Positions 25,664-33,853 of a stretch of 64,000 bases of DNA are shown piece by piece. Source of the stretch: Acidobacteriota bacterium (GTDB lineage: Bacteria > Acidobacteriota > Terriglobia > Terriglobales > Acidobacteriaceae). A program made the position numbers and the translations under genes. Position 1 is the stretch's first letter; every line of letters begins with the position of its first letter. The notes under the pieces are model-generated. The model made no database searches. It was not told where the DNA came from and worked only from the letters and a program-made list of their open reading frames with translations. Location of the stretch: contig JAJYBU010000009.1 of NCBI GenBank assembly GCA_021778845.1, forward strand, positions 1-64,000, in the 5' to 3' direction.

Positions 25664-27256
25664 ATGCACCGCACTTCCAGCCGAGAGAAGCAAACCAAGC
25701 GTGTCGTCATTGTGGGAGCGGGTCCGGGCGGCCTGGCTACGGCGATGCTGCTGGCACGCTCCGGCATACACGTAACCGTCGTCGAAAAAAGCGCGCGCGT
25801 GGGCGGTCGCACGGCTACGCTCGAGCAGGACGGATTCAAGTTTGACATCGGTCCAACGTTCTTCCTGTACCCGCGGGTGCTGCGCGAGATCTTCGCCGAT
25901 GCTGGCTACGATCTCGATCGCGAGGTCCCGATGAAGCGCCTCGATCCGCAGTACCGGCTGGTGTTTGGAGACGGTGGCCAGATCGACGCGACCCCGAGTA
26001 TCGATCGCATGGAGCGGCAGATTGCGGCGATCTCTCCGCAGGATGCCGTGGAGTTCAAGAACTTTCTCACCCATAATCGCAAGAAGCTTGCGAGCTTCAT
26101 GCCGGTTCTTGAGACACCGTTTGAGAAGTGGAGCGACCTGTTGCGGCCGGAGATGCTGAAGCTGCTGCCTCTGATGAAGCCGTGGCTCTCGCTGGACGGC
26201 GACCTGCACACGCACTTCAAGGACGAACGCATTCGTCTGGGCTTCAGCTTTCAGTCCAAGTATCTGGGGATGAGCCCGTTTCGCTGCCCTTCCCTGTTTT
26301 CGATTCTCTCGTTCCTGGAGTATGAGCATGGCGTTTTTCACCCCATCGGAGGATGCGGTGCGGTGACTGCTGCGATGGCGCGCATCGCCCGGGAAATGGG
26401 CGTCGAGATCATGACGGAAGAGCCTGTCGAGGAGGTTCTGATCGATGGCGGGACTAACCCGCGTCGGCGCGGCAAAGCCGTCGGCGTGCGGACCTCGAAG
26501 CGCCGCATTCAGGCTGACGCCGTGGTGGTGAATGCGGACTTCGCCGAAGCCATGCGCAGGCTTGTGCCAAACAAGCATCGCCGCAAGTGGAGCGACGGCA
26601 AGATTGCCAGCAAGACCTACTCCTGCTCCACGTTCATGATGTATCTCGGGATCGATGGACGTTATGACGATGTGGCGCACCACACGATCTATCTGGCAGA
26701 GGACTACCGGCAGAATCTTCGCGACATCGAGGAGCTTCATCGCCTGTCGGAAAACCCTTCCTTCTATGTGCAGAACGCGTCGGTCACAGATCCAACGCTG
26801 GCGCCCAAGGGACAATCGACGCTCTACGTACTGCTACCTGTGACGCACGAGAGCGAGCTGGTGGACTGGTCGCACGAGACCGCGCGGTTCCGCGAGCTTG
26901 CGATTCAGCAGATGGAACGGATCGGCATCCGAGACGTGAAACGCAGGATTCGCACCGAGAAAATCCTGACGCCGCGCGGCTGGCAGAATGAATTTGGGCT
27001 CTTCAAGGGAGCAACGTTCTCGATGAAGCACTCGCTGGATCAGATGCTGCATCTGCGCCCTCATAATCGGTTCGAAGATGTGGAGGGCATGTATCTGACA
27101 GGCGGCGGCACGCATCCAGGCTCAGGCCTGCCAGTCATCTTCCAGTCGGCGCGAATCAGTTCAAAGCTGCTGCTGGAAGATCTGAATGTGGCACCACAGT
27201 GGGCGACGTCCTCGGATCTTGCGATGGACGATACTATGATGCAGGTAGCGTCATGA
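25664..27256 (+). CDS. CrtN/CrtP-type carotenoid desaturase or oxidase (1)
   Basis: The N-terminal FAD-binding motif is VVIVGAGPGGLATAML and the substrate domain holds FDIGPTFFLYP. The C-terminus has YLTGGGTHPGSGLPVIFQSARI, the signature of the phytoene/diapophytoene desaturase (CrtI/CrtN/CrtP) family. Two such enzymes flank an aldehyde dehydrogenase here. In staphyloxanthin-type C30 pathways one desaturates the backbone (CrtN) and one oxidises the terminal methyl (CrtP). Which of the pair does which cannot be told by eye. The start at MHRTSSREKQ was chosen because upstream sequence is not desaturase-like. The stop overlaps the next start in ATGA. 530 aa. Confidence 0.85.
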   Translation: MHRTSSREKQTKRVVIVGAGPGGLATAMLLARSGIHVTVVEKSARVGGRTATLEQDGFKFDIGPTFFLYPRVLREIFADAGYDLDREVPMKRLDPQYRLVFGDGGQIDATPSIDRMERQIAAISPQDAVEFKNFLTHNRKKLASFMPVLETPFEKWSDLLRPEMLKLLPLMKPWLSLDGDLHTHFKDERIRLGFSFQSKYLGMSPFRCPSLFSILSFLEYEHGVFHPIGGCGAVTAAMARIAREMGVEIMTEEPVEEVLIDGGTNPRRRGKAVGVRTSKRRIQADAVVVNADFAEAMRRLVPNKHRRKWSDGKIASKTYSCSTFMMYLGIDGRYDDVAHHTIYLAEDYRQNLRDIEELHRLSENPSFYVQNASVTDPTLAPKGQSTLYVLLPVTHESELVDWSHETARFRELAIQQMERIGIRDVKRRIRTEKILTPRGWQNEFGLFKGATFSMKHSLDQMLHLRPHNRFEDVEGMYLTGGGTHPGSGLPVIFQSARISSKLLLEDLNVAPQWATSSDLAMDDTMMQVAS

Positions 27257-28746
27257 CAACGGCTGCTGAAGATCGTCAGAGGTCGAGTGCAACAAGCGCG
27301 CCGCGCTCTGGGCGCCCGGTGGCTTGTGATTTTGCGCAAGGAGGGACGCCAGCCGGCGGACGGGAATGCTGGACCGCCATGTCGTTGCAACAACGACTGC
27401 GCATACTGCGAGTGGCACGGCAACTCATGGCTGCCCGCGCAGAAGACTTTGCTGCTGCGATCTCACCTCACCTGGCGCGAAGCAAAGCGGACACGCTCGT
27501 CACTGAATTACTCCCACTGCTGGCCGGATGCAGATTTCTGGAGCGTGAGGCGAAGCGGATACTGGCTCCGCGAAAACTGGGACGCAGTGGCCGGCCGTTG
27601 TGGCTGGTCGGTGTCGCGGCAGAGATCCACCATGTGCCGCTCGGCCATGTGCTCGTCATTGGTCCATCGAATTACCCGCTGTTCATACCTGGACCGCAGG
27701 TTCTTCAGGCGCTTGCTGCGGGGAACACGGTGACGTGGAAGCCCGGCGTGGGTGGTGCCGCGGTGGCGCAACTAATGGCCTCGGTGCTGGCGGATGCCGG
27801 ACTGCCTGCTGGTGTACTCACCGTCACCGATGAGAGCGTGGAGGCAGCACAGCAGGCGCTGGCCGCGCGCCCCGACAAGGTCATCTTTACCGGCTCCTCC
27901 CGGACGAGCCAGAGCATTCTCACGCAATTGGCTGAGAGTTCGACGCCGGCCGTAGTCGAACTCTCCGGTGCCGATGCCATCATCGTGATGCCGTCTGCGG
28001 ACTTGCAGCGCGTGGCGAGATCCGTCGCGTTTGGCTTGCGATTAAATGGCGCCTCGGTGTGCATGTCCCCACGGAGACTGTTTGCAACACCGGCCACGCT
28101 GTCTGCACTGCGACCTCTTCTCTATGCGGAGCTAGCAAAGGTTCCGGGCGTCGCGCTGGATGCTGGAACGTCGGCACGGCTACGCACGATGCTGGACGAA
28201 GCTGTGAACGCCGGTGCGGAGGTGCACGGAGCCTTCCGGCCGGACTTGCAGCAGACGCTGCTCGTGGATCACGCCACGGCAAGCATGACCATCGCACGCA
28301 GCGACATCTTCGCGCCCGTGCTCTCGTTGATCGAAGCCGAGACGATGTTGCACGTGCCCGAACTCTACGCGCAGTGTCCCTATGCGCTCACTGCGTCGAT
28401 CTTCTGCGATAGAGCGAGCGAGAAAAAGGCGCGCATGCTCGCGCAGATATTGAAGGCTGGCAGCGTGCTGATCAACGACATCATCGCGCCGACAGCCGAC
28501 CCGCGCGTGCCCTTCGGAGGCCGCGGAGCCAGCGGCTACGGGCTTACACGCGGTGCCGAGGGTCTGCTCGAAATGACCGCAGTGAAGACGCTGCTGATAC
28601 GCCGCGGCGGCGTGATGTTGCACCTCGATCCGACCAGCAACGAGGATGAGTCGATGTTCGCAGGCCTCATCCGAACCATGCACGGCAACAGTTATGGGAT
28701 CCGCTGGACGGCGCTGAAGCAGTTGATCAAGTCAGCGCGGCGTTGA
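27253..28746 (+). CDS. aldehyde dehydrogenase of the carotenoid cluster (AldH/CrtNc-like)
   Basis: The 497-aa protein has the ALDH fold with GPSNYPLFIPG, VVELSGAD (general-base Glu) and the catalytic Cys in LRLNGASVCMSPRR. The latter differs from the usual GQxC. C-terminal PFGGRGASGYGLTRG fits. In C30 carotenoid pathways this enzyme oxidises diaponeurosporenal to the acid. ATGA overlap with the upstream desaturase and 34 nt to the next one show it is part of the operon. Confidence 0.85.
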   Translation: MTTAAEDRQRSSATSAPRSGRPVACDFAQGGTPAGGRECWTAMSLQQRLRILRVARQLMAARAEDFAAAISPHLARSKADTLVTELLPLLAGCRFLEREAKRILAPRKLGRSGRPLWLVGVAAEIHHVPLGHVLVIGPSNYPLFIPGPQVLQALAAGNTVTWKPGVGGAAVAQLMASVLADAGLPAGVLTVTDESVEAAQQALAARPDKVIFTGSSRTSQSILTQLAESSTPAVVELSGADAIIVMPSADLQRVARSVAFGLRLNGASVCMSPRRLFATPATLSALRPLLYAELAKVPGVALDAGTSARLRTMLDEAVNAGAEVHGAFRPDLQQTLLVDHATASMTIARSDIFAPVLSLIEAETMLHVPELYAQCPYALTASIFCDRASEKKARMLAQILKAGSVLINDIIAPTADPRVPFGGRGASGYGLTRGAEGLLEMTAVKTLLIRRGGVMLHLDPTSNEDESMFAGLIRTMHGNSYGIRWTALKQLIKSARR

Positions 28747-28780
28747 GAGGTCATTTAGAAAAATTGATGGGGCAGGAGCA

Positions 28781-30343
28781 GTGAAGCGGATGCGCGTAGG
28801 TGTGATTGGATCAGGATTGGCAGGGCTGGCGGCGGCGTGTACGCTCGCAGCGCGAGGGCACGCAGTCGAGGTCTTCGAAAAGAATGAGTGGCTCGGCGGC
28901 AAGGCGGCACAGCTGCGCAAAGACGGGTTTCGCTTCGACATGGGGCCGACGATTCTGATTCAGCCGTCTGTACTGCGCAAGGTCTTCGCCGAGGCAGGAA
29001 AGAACCTCGACGACTATGTGGACATGGTGCGCCTTGATCCGCAGTGGCGCTGTTTCTTTGAGGATGGCGCAACAATCGATCTGCTCGATGACATGGGAAA
29101 GATGTCCGCGGATCTTGATAAGCGCTTTCCTGGCATGGGCGCGAAGTACACGCAGCTCATGGATCTATCGAAAGAGTTGCACACGATCAGCGACAAGTTC
29201 TTTTTCTGGAAGTCGGTGGGATCGATCAAGGACACCTTCGAAGTAGGCGGCGCATTCGACCTCAAGGTGCTCCGCGATGTGCTGAAGATGCGCATGGGAA
29301 AGACCGTTGCGGGGACCATCCGCGAGTTCATTCCCGAGCCCAACACGGCCCAGATGCTCGACCACATGGTGCAGTATGTGGGCTCGTCGCCGGACGCATC
29401 GCCAGCGATTCTCACAGCAATCGGCCATATGCAGGCGCAGGAAGGAATCTGGTATCCGATGGGCGGAACGCGCGCCGTGCCAGAGGCGATGGTGAAGCTC
29501 GCGACAGAGCTCGGAGTGATCTTCCACCGCAGCACCGACGTAGCGAAGATCCTCACTACCGGCGGTAAGCATGAAGCGGTTACGGGCCTGGTTACAACGA
29601 CTGGGCAGGCCTACGCCTTCGACGCGATCGTAAGCAACGAGGATGCGGTGCGTACGCATCGTGAACTGCTGGCGCGGACGGCCGCTGCGAGGGAGTTCGA
29701 GCACAAGCGCACGTATGAGCCTGCCTGCTCCGGCGTTGTGCTCTATCTCGGCTTGAAGAAGCGTTACGAGCACCTCGCGCATCACGACTTCGTCTTCTCG
29801 CGCGATCCGCATGAGGAGTTTCATCACATTTACGATCTCGGCGAGCCCGCTCCCGATCCCACCTGCTATCTCGCGTGCACAGCGGCGAGCGATCCAGCCA
29901 GCGCGCCCGAGGGTGGAGAGGCGATGTACGTGCTCGTGCACACGCCGTATCTGCGCCCGCATCATGACTGGGCGAAGATGCTTCCGGCCTACCGGCAGGT
30001 GATCCTCGACAAGCTGAAGCGCACCGCCGGATGCGAGGACATCGAAGAGCGCATCGTCTTTGAGAGTGCGTTGACTCCCCAGGACATCCACGATCGTTAT
30101 CGCGTCCTCAACGGCGCCATCTATGGACTTTCATCGCATGGGCGCTTCATGGGAGCGTTCAAGCCAGCCAACCGCAGCAGCGAAGTCGACGGGCTTTATC
30201 TCGCGGGCGGAGCTGCGCATCCCGGTCCCGGCATGCCGATGGTGATGATGTCGGGATGGATTGCCGCCGACTCGCTCGACGCCGACGCGAAGAGCGCAGG
30301 CTCTCGCCTCGCCCGCCGGAAGGACGCAGGCCGCGCAGCATAA
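28781..30343 (+). CDS. CrtN/CrtP-type carotenoid desaturase or oxidase (2)
   Basis: This has the Rossmann motif VGVIGSGLAGLAAACTLA, the FDMGPTILIQPSVL segment and the C-terminal LYLAGGAAHPGPGMPMVMMSG signature of CrtI-family enzymes. It is clearly a separate paralogue of the 25664 gene. A GTG at 28781 and an ATG at 28790 are possible starts after GGCAGGAGC. It is 34 nt after the aldehyde dehydrogenase and 26 nt before the acyltransferase. Length 520 aa. Confidence 0.85.
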   Translation: MKRMRVGVIGSGLAGLAAACTLAARGHAVEVFEKNEWLGGKAAQLRKDGFRFDMGPTILIQPSVLRKVFAEAGKNLDDYVDMVRLDPQWRCFFEDGATIDLLDDMGKMSADLDKRFPGMGAKYTQLMDLSKELHTISDKFFFWKSVGSIKDTFEVGGAFDLKVLRDVLKMRMGKTVAGTIREFIPEPNTAQMLDHMVQYVGSSPDASPAILTAIGHMQAQEGIWYPMGGTRAVPEAMVKLATELGVIFHRSTDVAKILTTGGKHEAVTGLVTTTGQAYAFDAIVSNEDAVRTHRELLARTAAAREFEHKRTYEPACSGVVLYLGLKKRYEHLAHHDFVFSRDPHEEFHHIYDLGEPAPDPTCYLACTAASDPASAPEGGEAMYVLVHTPYLRPHHDWAKMLPAYRQVILDKLKRTAGCEDIEERIVFESALTPQDIHDRYRVLNGAIYGLSSHGRFMGAFKPANRSSEVDGLYLAGGAAHPGPGMPMVMMSGWIAADSLDADAKSAGSRLARRKDAGRAA

Positions 30344-30369
30344 ACGAGTCGCAAGTGCCACAATGGACT

Positions 30370-31215
30370 ATGCCGCCAGAACAGAAAGCCCGCGAGATTC
30401 CAAAGGTCTCGGCTGTCACGCTGCGGTTCTTTCAACGCATTGTGCGGGCTTACTTCCGCAGGCACTTTCGCGCGGTGATGGTGCAACATGCAGAGCATCT
30501 CGCCGACACGCAGGGACCGCTGATCGTGTATGCCAATCACTCGTCCTGGTGGGACCCTATGGTGTCGATCCTTCTAGCGCAAGTGCTCTTGCCAACGCGA
30601 AAACATTACGCGCCGATGGATGCGGCTGCTCTGGAGCGTTATCCCATTCTTCGCAGGCTGGGTATCTTCCCGGTGGAGATGGCGTCGGCTCGCGGAGCCG
30701 CTCAGTTTCTGCGAACATCGCAGGCCATTCTGGAAAGTGGCGGGGTTGTTTGGATTACGCCTCAGGGCCGATTCTCCGATCCCCGCGAGGCTCCGCTGAG
30801 ATTCAAACCGGGCCTTGGCACGCTGGCGACGCGCACGCCAGAGGTGACGTTGCTGCCACTCGCAATTGAGTACACATTCTGGGATGAGCGCCTGCCGGAG
30901 ACGCTGTTGTGCTTTGGCCAGCCGATCCGAATTGTGCCGGGCGTCAGCACGGAAGCTGCAACGCAACAGCTCGAGTTGGCACTGGAAGACGCAATGCGGG
31001 AGTTGAAGGCAGCTGCGATAGCCCGCGATGCAAGAGCGTTTCGCGTACTGCTGAGCGGAGGTCGCGGAAGCGGAGGCTGGTACGGCCTGGGCCGCCGCGT
31101 TCGCGCGCTCGTCACAGGGAAGACGCTGCCCATCGACCATACCGAACGCAGAGAACAGCCGATGTCGCTGGATGAATTGCGCGACCAGGCTACGAGGAAG
31201 AAATACCTGCAATGA
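30370..31215 (+). CDS. lysophospholipid-type acyltransferase (CrtO-like)
   Basis: The 281-aa protein carries a PlsC-type acyltransferase domain. The catalytic motif is YANHSSWWDP (NHxxxxD) and the second block is ITPQGRFSDP. There is no obvious long membrane segment. In staphyloxanthin-like pathways the last step adds a fatty acid to the sugar, done by CrtO; position between the second desaturase and the glycosyltransferase fits. The start MPPEQKAR is 26 nt after the upstream stop. ATGA overlap with the next gene. Confidence 0.8.
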   Translation: MPPEQKAREIPKVSAVTLRFFQRIVRAYFRRHFRAVMVQHAEHLADTQGPLIVYANHSSWWDPMVSILLAQVLLPTRKHYAPMDAAALERYPILRRLGIFPVEMASARGAAQFLRTSQAILESGGVVWITPQGRFSDPREAPLRFKPGLGTLATRTPEVTLLPLAIEYTFWDERLPETLLCFGQPIRIVPGVSTEAATQQLELALEDAMRELKAAAIARDARAFRVLLSGGRGSGGWYGLGRRVRALVTGKTLPIDHTERREQPMSLDELRDQATRKKYLQ

Positions 31216-32426
31216 TCCTCATCGCGATGGCTACCTTACTTCTACTCTGTGCGGCTGTTCCAGCCGTGATGTTCGCGATGAATCTGCGACAGTATCGTGC
31301 GCCCGGATCTTATGCTCCTGCCACCTCGCGCGTCGCGGTGCTGATTCCGGCGAGGAATGAAGAGCAGAATATCCTCGCCTGCGTGGAGAGTGTTCTAGCC
31401 AACTGTGACGTAGAGGTAGAGGTTCTGGTGCTGGATGATGCATCGACCGACCGTACCGCAGAGATTGTGCGCAGGATAGCTCTGCGTGATGCGCGGGTTC
31501 GGCTGGTTGCGACACACAGCCTGCCCGCGGGATGGAATGGCAAGCAGCACGCCTGCTGGCTGCTCGCCAAGGAAGCAACCGCTCCGCAACTGCTGTTTCT
31601 CGATGCCGACGTGAGGATCAGGCCCGACACGCTCACGCGCTGCGTTGCCGAGATGCAAACGCGGAAGGTCGCGCTGCTCTCCGGATTTCCGCGACAGATC
31701 ACGGTTGGATGGATGGAGCAGATATTGCTGCCGCTGATCCACTTTGTACTGTTGGGATTTCTCCCCCTGGGACGAATGCGCGCGACGACAAAGCCCGCGT
31801 ATGCCGCAGGGTGTGGGCAGTTTTTCCTCGCCAACCGTGAAGCGTACTTCGCCAGCGGCGGACACGCTGCGATACGCGAGACGCGGCACGATGGATTGCG
31901 GCTGCCGCAGTTGTTTCGCTGTCACGGCTTTGGCACCGACCTTGTCGACCTCACGCAACTGGCTGAGGTGAGGATGTACGACTCGGCGAGTGCGGTGTGG
32001 ATGGGGCTGGCGAAGAATGCCACAGAAGGACTCGGCGCGCCGGCACGCATTGTGCCGGTGACGATGCTCTTGTTGCTGGGACAAGTATTGCCAGTGATGA
32101 TGGCTGCGCTGTGGCTGGCGTTTTGCGTGAGCAACGTCGTGATTGGCGCGACCTTCGATGATGCGCGGATGGCTTGGGTGGTGAGTGTGTTACTTGGCCT
32201 GGCGGTGATCGCGACCTATCTGCCGAGGCTGCTGGCAGTGCGTCGATTCAAGCAGCCACTCTGGTCCGCGCTGTTGCACCCGCTGGGAATCATGATGCTG
32301 CTGGCGGTGCAGTGGTACGCGCTGGCAAAGCAGATTCTCGGCAAACCCGTGACCTGGCGCGCACGCTCCTACTCCAACGGCGCCGGTAAAGAGATCACCG
32401 AAACGCAGAATCGCTCTACCATCTAG
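31212..32426 (+). CDS. family 2 glycosyltransferase (CrtQ-like)
   Basis: The N-terminus has one membrane helix, and the GT2 domain has VAVLIPARNEEQNI, LDDASTDRT and the metal-binding FLDADVR. A further three or so membrane helices lie at the C-terminus (about 285-390). This layout matches CrtQ-type glycosyltransferases that glycosylate C30 carotenoic acids. The start overlaps the acyltransferase stop in ATGA. The stop codon overlaps that of the convergent queE in CTAG. 404 aa. Confidence 0.85.
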   Translation: MILIAMATLLLLCAAVPAVMFAMNLRQYRAPGSYAPATSRVAVLIPARNEEQNILACVESVLANCDVEVEVLVLDDASTDRTAEIVRRIALRDARVRLVATHSLPAGWNGKQHACWLLAKEATAPQLLFLDADVRIRPDTLTRCVAEMQTRKVALLSGFPRQITVGWMEQILLPLIHFVLLGFLPLGRMRATTKPAYAAGCGQFFLANREAYFASGGHAAIRETRHDGLRLPQLFRCHGFGTDLVDLTQLAEVRMYDSASAVWMGLAKNATEGLGAPARIVPVTMLLLLGQVLPVMMAALWLAFCVSNVVIGATFDDARMAWVVSVLLGLAVIATYLPRLLAVRRFKQPLWSALLHPLGIMMLLAVQWYALAKQILGKPVTWRARSYSNGAGKEITETQNRSTI

Positions 32427-33106
32427 ACACCCTTCTTACGCGGGTCCCAGATGTACTTGTGGATTTGCAGACTGAGTCGCGCAGGCAGGCCGTCGGCGAG
32501 CATCCATTCGACAACGAGACGCGGATCCAGCGCGCAGTTTTCTGTGGAGCGCTGATCGCTCGGGGACTTCAGAAACGCAGGCGACAGCAGGATGTCGCCG
32601 CAGCGCACCGCAAGCCCATGCGTCTCGATGAAGTCGCGTGCGAATTCGTAGTCGGCGCGATCGGTGAGCACAAACTTCACCTCATCATGGGGCGTGAGCG
32701 CATCGAGGTTCTCCATGCGGAAGGTGTTTGCGGCTGCGCCAGCACCGGGACACTTTACGTCGACGATCTTGTGCACGGCCCTGGGCACATCGGCGAGTGG
32801 TTGTTCGCCGCTGGTCTCGATCATCAGGGTGTAGTTCTTCGCCAGCAGTTGGTCCATCAGTGGAAGCAGTTCGCGCGCTTGCAGCATGGGCTCTCCGCCA
32901 GTGAACTCGATCAGGCGGCAGGGCTCAAGCGCCTCGATCTGCGCGATAATCTCGTCTGCCGTGAACGGCTTGCCACCAGCGAAGGTGTACTCGGAGTCGC
33001 ACCACGCGCAGCGCAGGTTGCAGCCAGCCAGCCGCACAAATATGCATGGAACGCCCGCGAAGGAACTCTCTCCCTGCACCGATTTGTACAGCTCAATGAG
33101 ATGCAT
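32423..33106 (-). CDS. queE: 7-carboxy-7-deazaguanine synthase (radical SAM)
   Basis: QueE ring-contracts 6-carboxytetrahydropterin to 7-carboxy-7-deazaguanine in the preQ0/queuosine pathway. The QueE-type CxxxCxxC [4Fe-4S] motif is CNLRCAWC at residues 29, 33 and 36. GEPMLQ and FTGGEP are the SAM-binding GGE region. The start MHLIELYKSVQGE with GGGAAG upstream is better than the track start. It begins 1 nt after the queD stop, so both are translated from one transcript. 227 aa. Confidence 0.93.
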   Translation of the reverse strand: MHLIELYKSVQGESSFAGVPCIFVRLAGCNLRCAWCDSEYTFAGGKPFTADEIIAQIEALEPCRLIEFTGGEPMLQARELLPLMDQLLAKNYTLMIETSGEQPLADVPRAVHKIVDVKCPGAGAAANTFRMENLDALTPHDEVKFVLTDRADYEFARDFIETHGLAVRCGDILLSPAFLKSPSDQRSTENCALDPRLVVEWMLADGLPARLSLQIHKYIWDPRKKGV

Positions 33107-33107
33107 G

Positions 33108-33500
33108 CTACTTCCCTGCTTCCCGTTCGTAGTATCGCGCAAAGCTGGTGTCGGTCTCGTACAGCGTGCAGTCCTTCACGCGCACACGGCCAGCGGTCAT
33201 CTCGCTCAACTGCGTCGCGGTCTTCTCAAAGAAGTAGCGCGCGAGGTTCTCTGCCGATGGATTGAGCGTCGTAAAGGGTTCGAGGTCATTGATCATCTGG
33301 TGATCGAGAAACTCGACCGTGGGGCGAAGCACCTGCTTGAGCAGCTTGAAGTCCAGCAGCAGGCCGGCCTCATCGAGTTCTTCGCCGATCAGCGTGACCA
33401 GCACGCGATAGTTGTGGCCGTGCGGGTTTTCGCACTTGCCGCGGTAGTTGCGAAGGTAATGGCCTGAAGAAAATCCGGCCTGTACCGTAACTTCGAACAT
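33108..33500 (-). CDS. queD: 6-carboxytetrahydropterin synthase
   Basis: QueD makes 6-carboxy-tetrahydropterin from dihydroneopterin triphosphate. The zinc histidines are His14 (FSSGHYL), His27 and His29 (NPHGHNY) with catalytic Cys23. The start MFEVTVQAGF is chosen because the family begins there; the track ORF is 73 codons too long. 130 aa is normal. It is 80 nt after a small membrane gene in the dinG-queDE series. Confidence 0.93.
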   Translation of the reverse strand: MFEVTVQAGFSSGHYLRNYRGKCENPHGHNYRVLVTLIGEELDEAGLLLDFKLLKQVLRPTVEFLDHQMINDLEPFTTLNPSAENLARYFFEKTATQLSEMTAGRVRVKDCTLYETDTSFARYYEREAGK

Positions 33501-33580
33501 GGTGGGTGGGGCTCCAATGGGCGCCGCATTCGCGCCATCTCCCATTCTACCGGGGAACGCGGCTGCTGCGCCGGGCGAGG

Positions 33581-33835
33581 CTACTCGGAACGTCGGCGGC
33601 GCTTCTGCTGACGATCGCTTTCGTTCCGGCGTTCGGCCTGCTCGAAGAGCGCGCTGAGCACTCCGAGCAGTGTCACAATCAGCGCCACACACAGCAAAAC
33701 AACGCCGGTGGTACGCCACAGCGAGGCGTCACCGGGCGAGCCCGGCTGCTGTGCCACATTCGTAAACGACAGCACAATCGACACCAGCGAAAGCACGGCG
33801 AGCGTGGCGGCGAGGATGTAGAGATTGCGTCCCAT
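33581..33835 (-). CDS. small two-span membrane protein
   Basis: The 84-aa product has two hydrophobic segments (about 5-25 and 42-65) and a very basic tail, EQAERRNESDRQQKRRRRSE. No family is recognised. It lies 18 nt after dinG on the same strand, which suggests co-transcription. Confidence 0.6.
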   Translation of the reverse strand: MGRNLYILAATLAVLSLVSIVLSFTNVAQQPGSPGDASLWRTTGVVLLCVALIVTLLGVLSALFEQAERRNESDRQQKRRRRSE

Positions 33836-33853
33836 GCAGCTAAACCTAGGATA

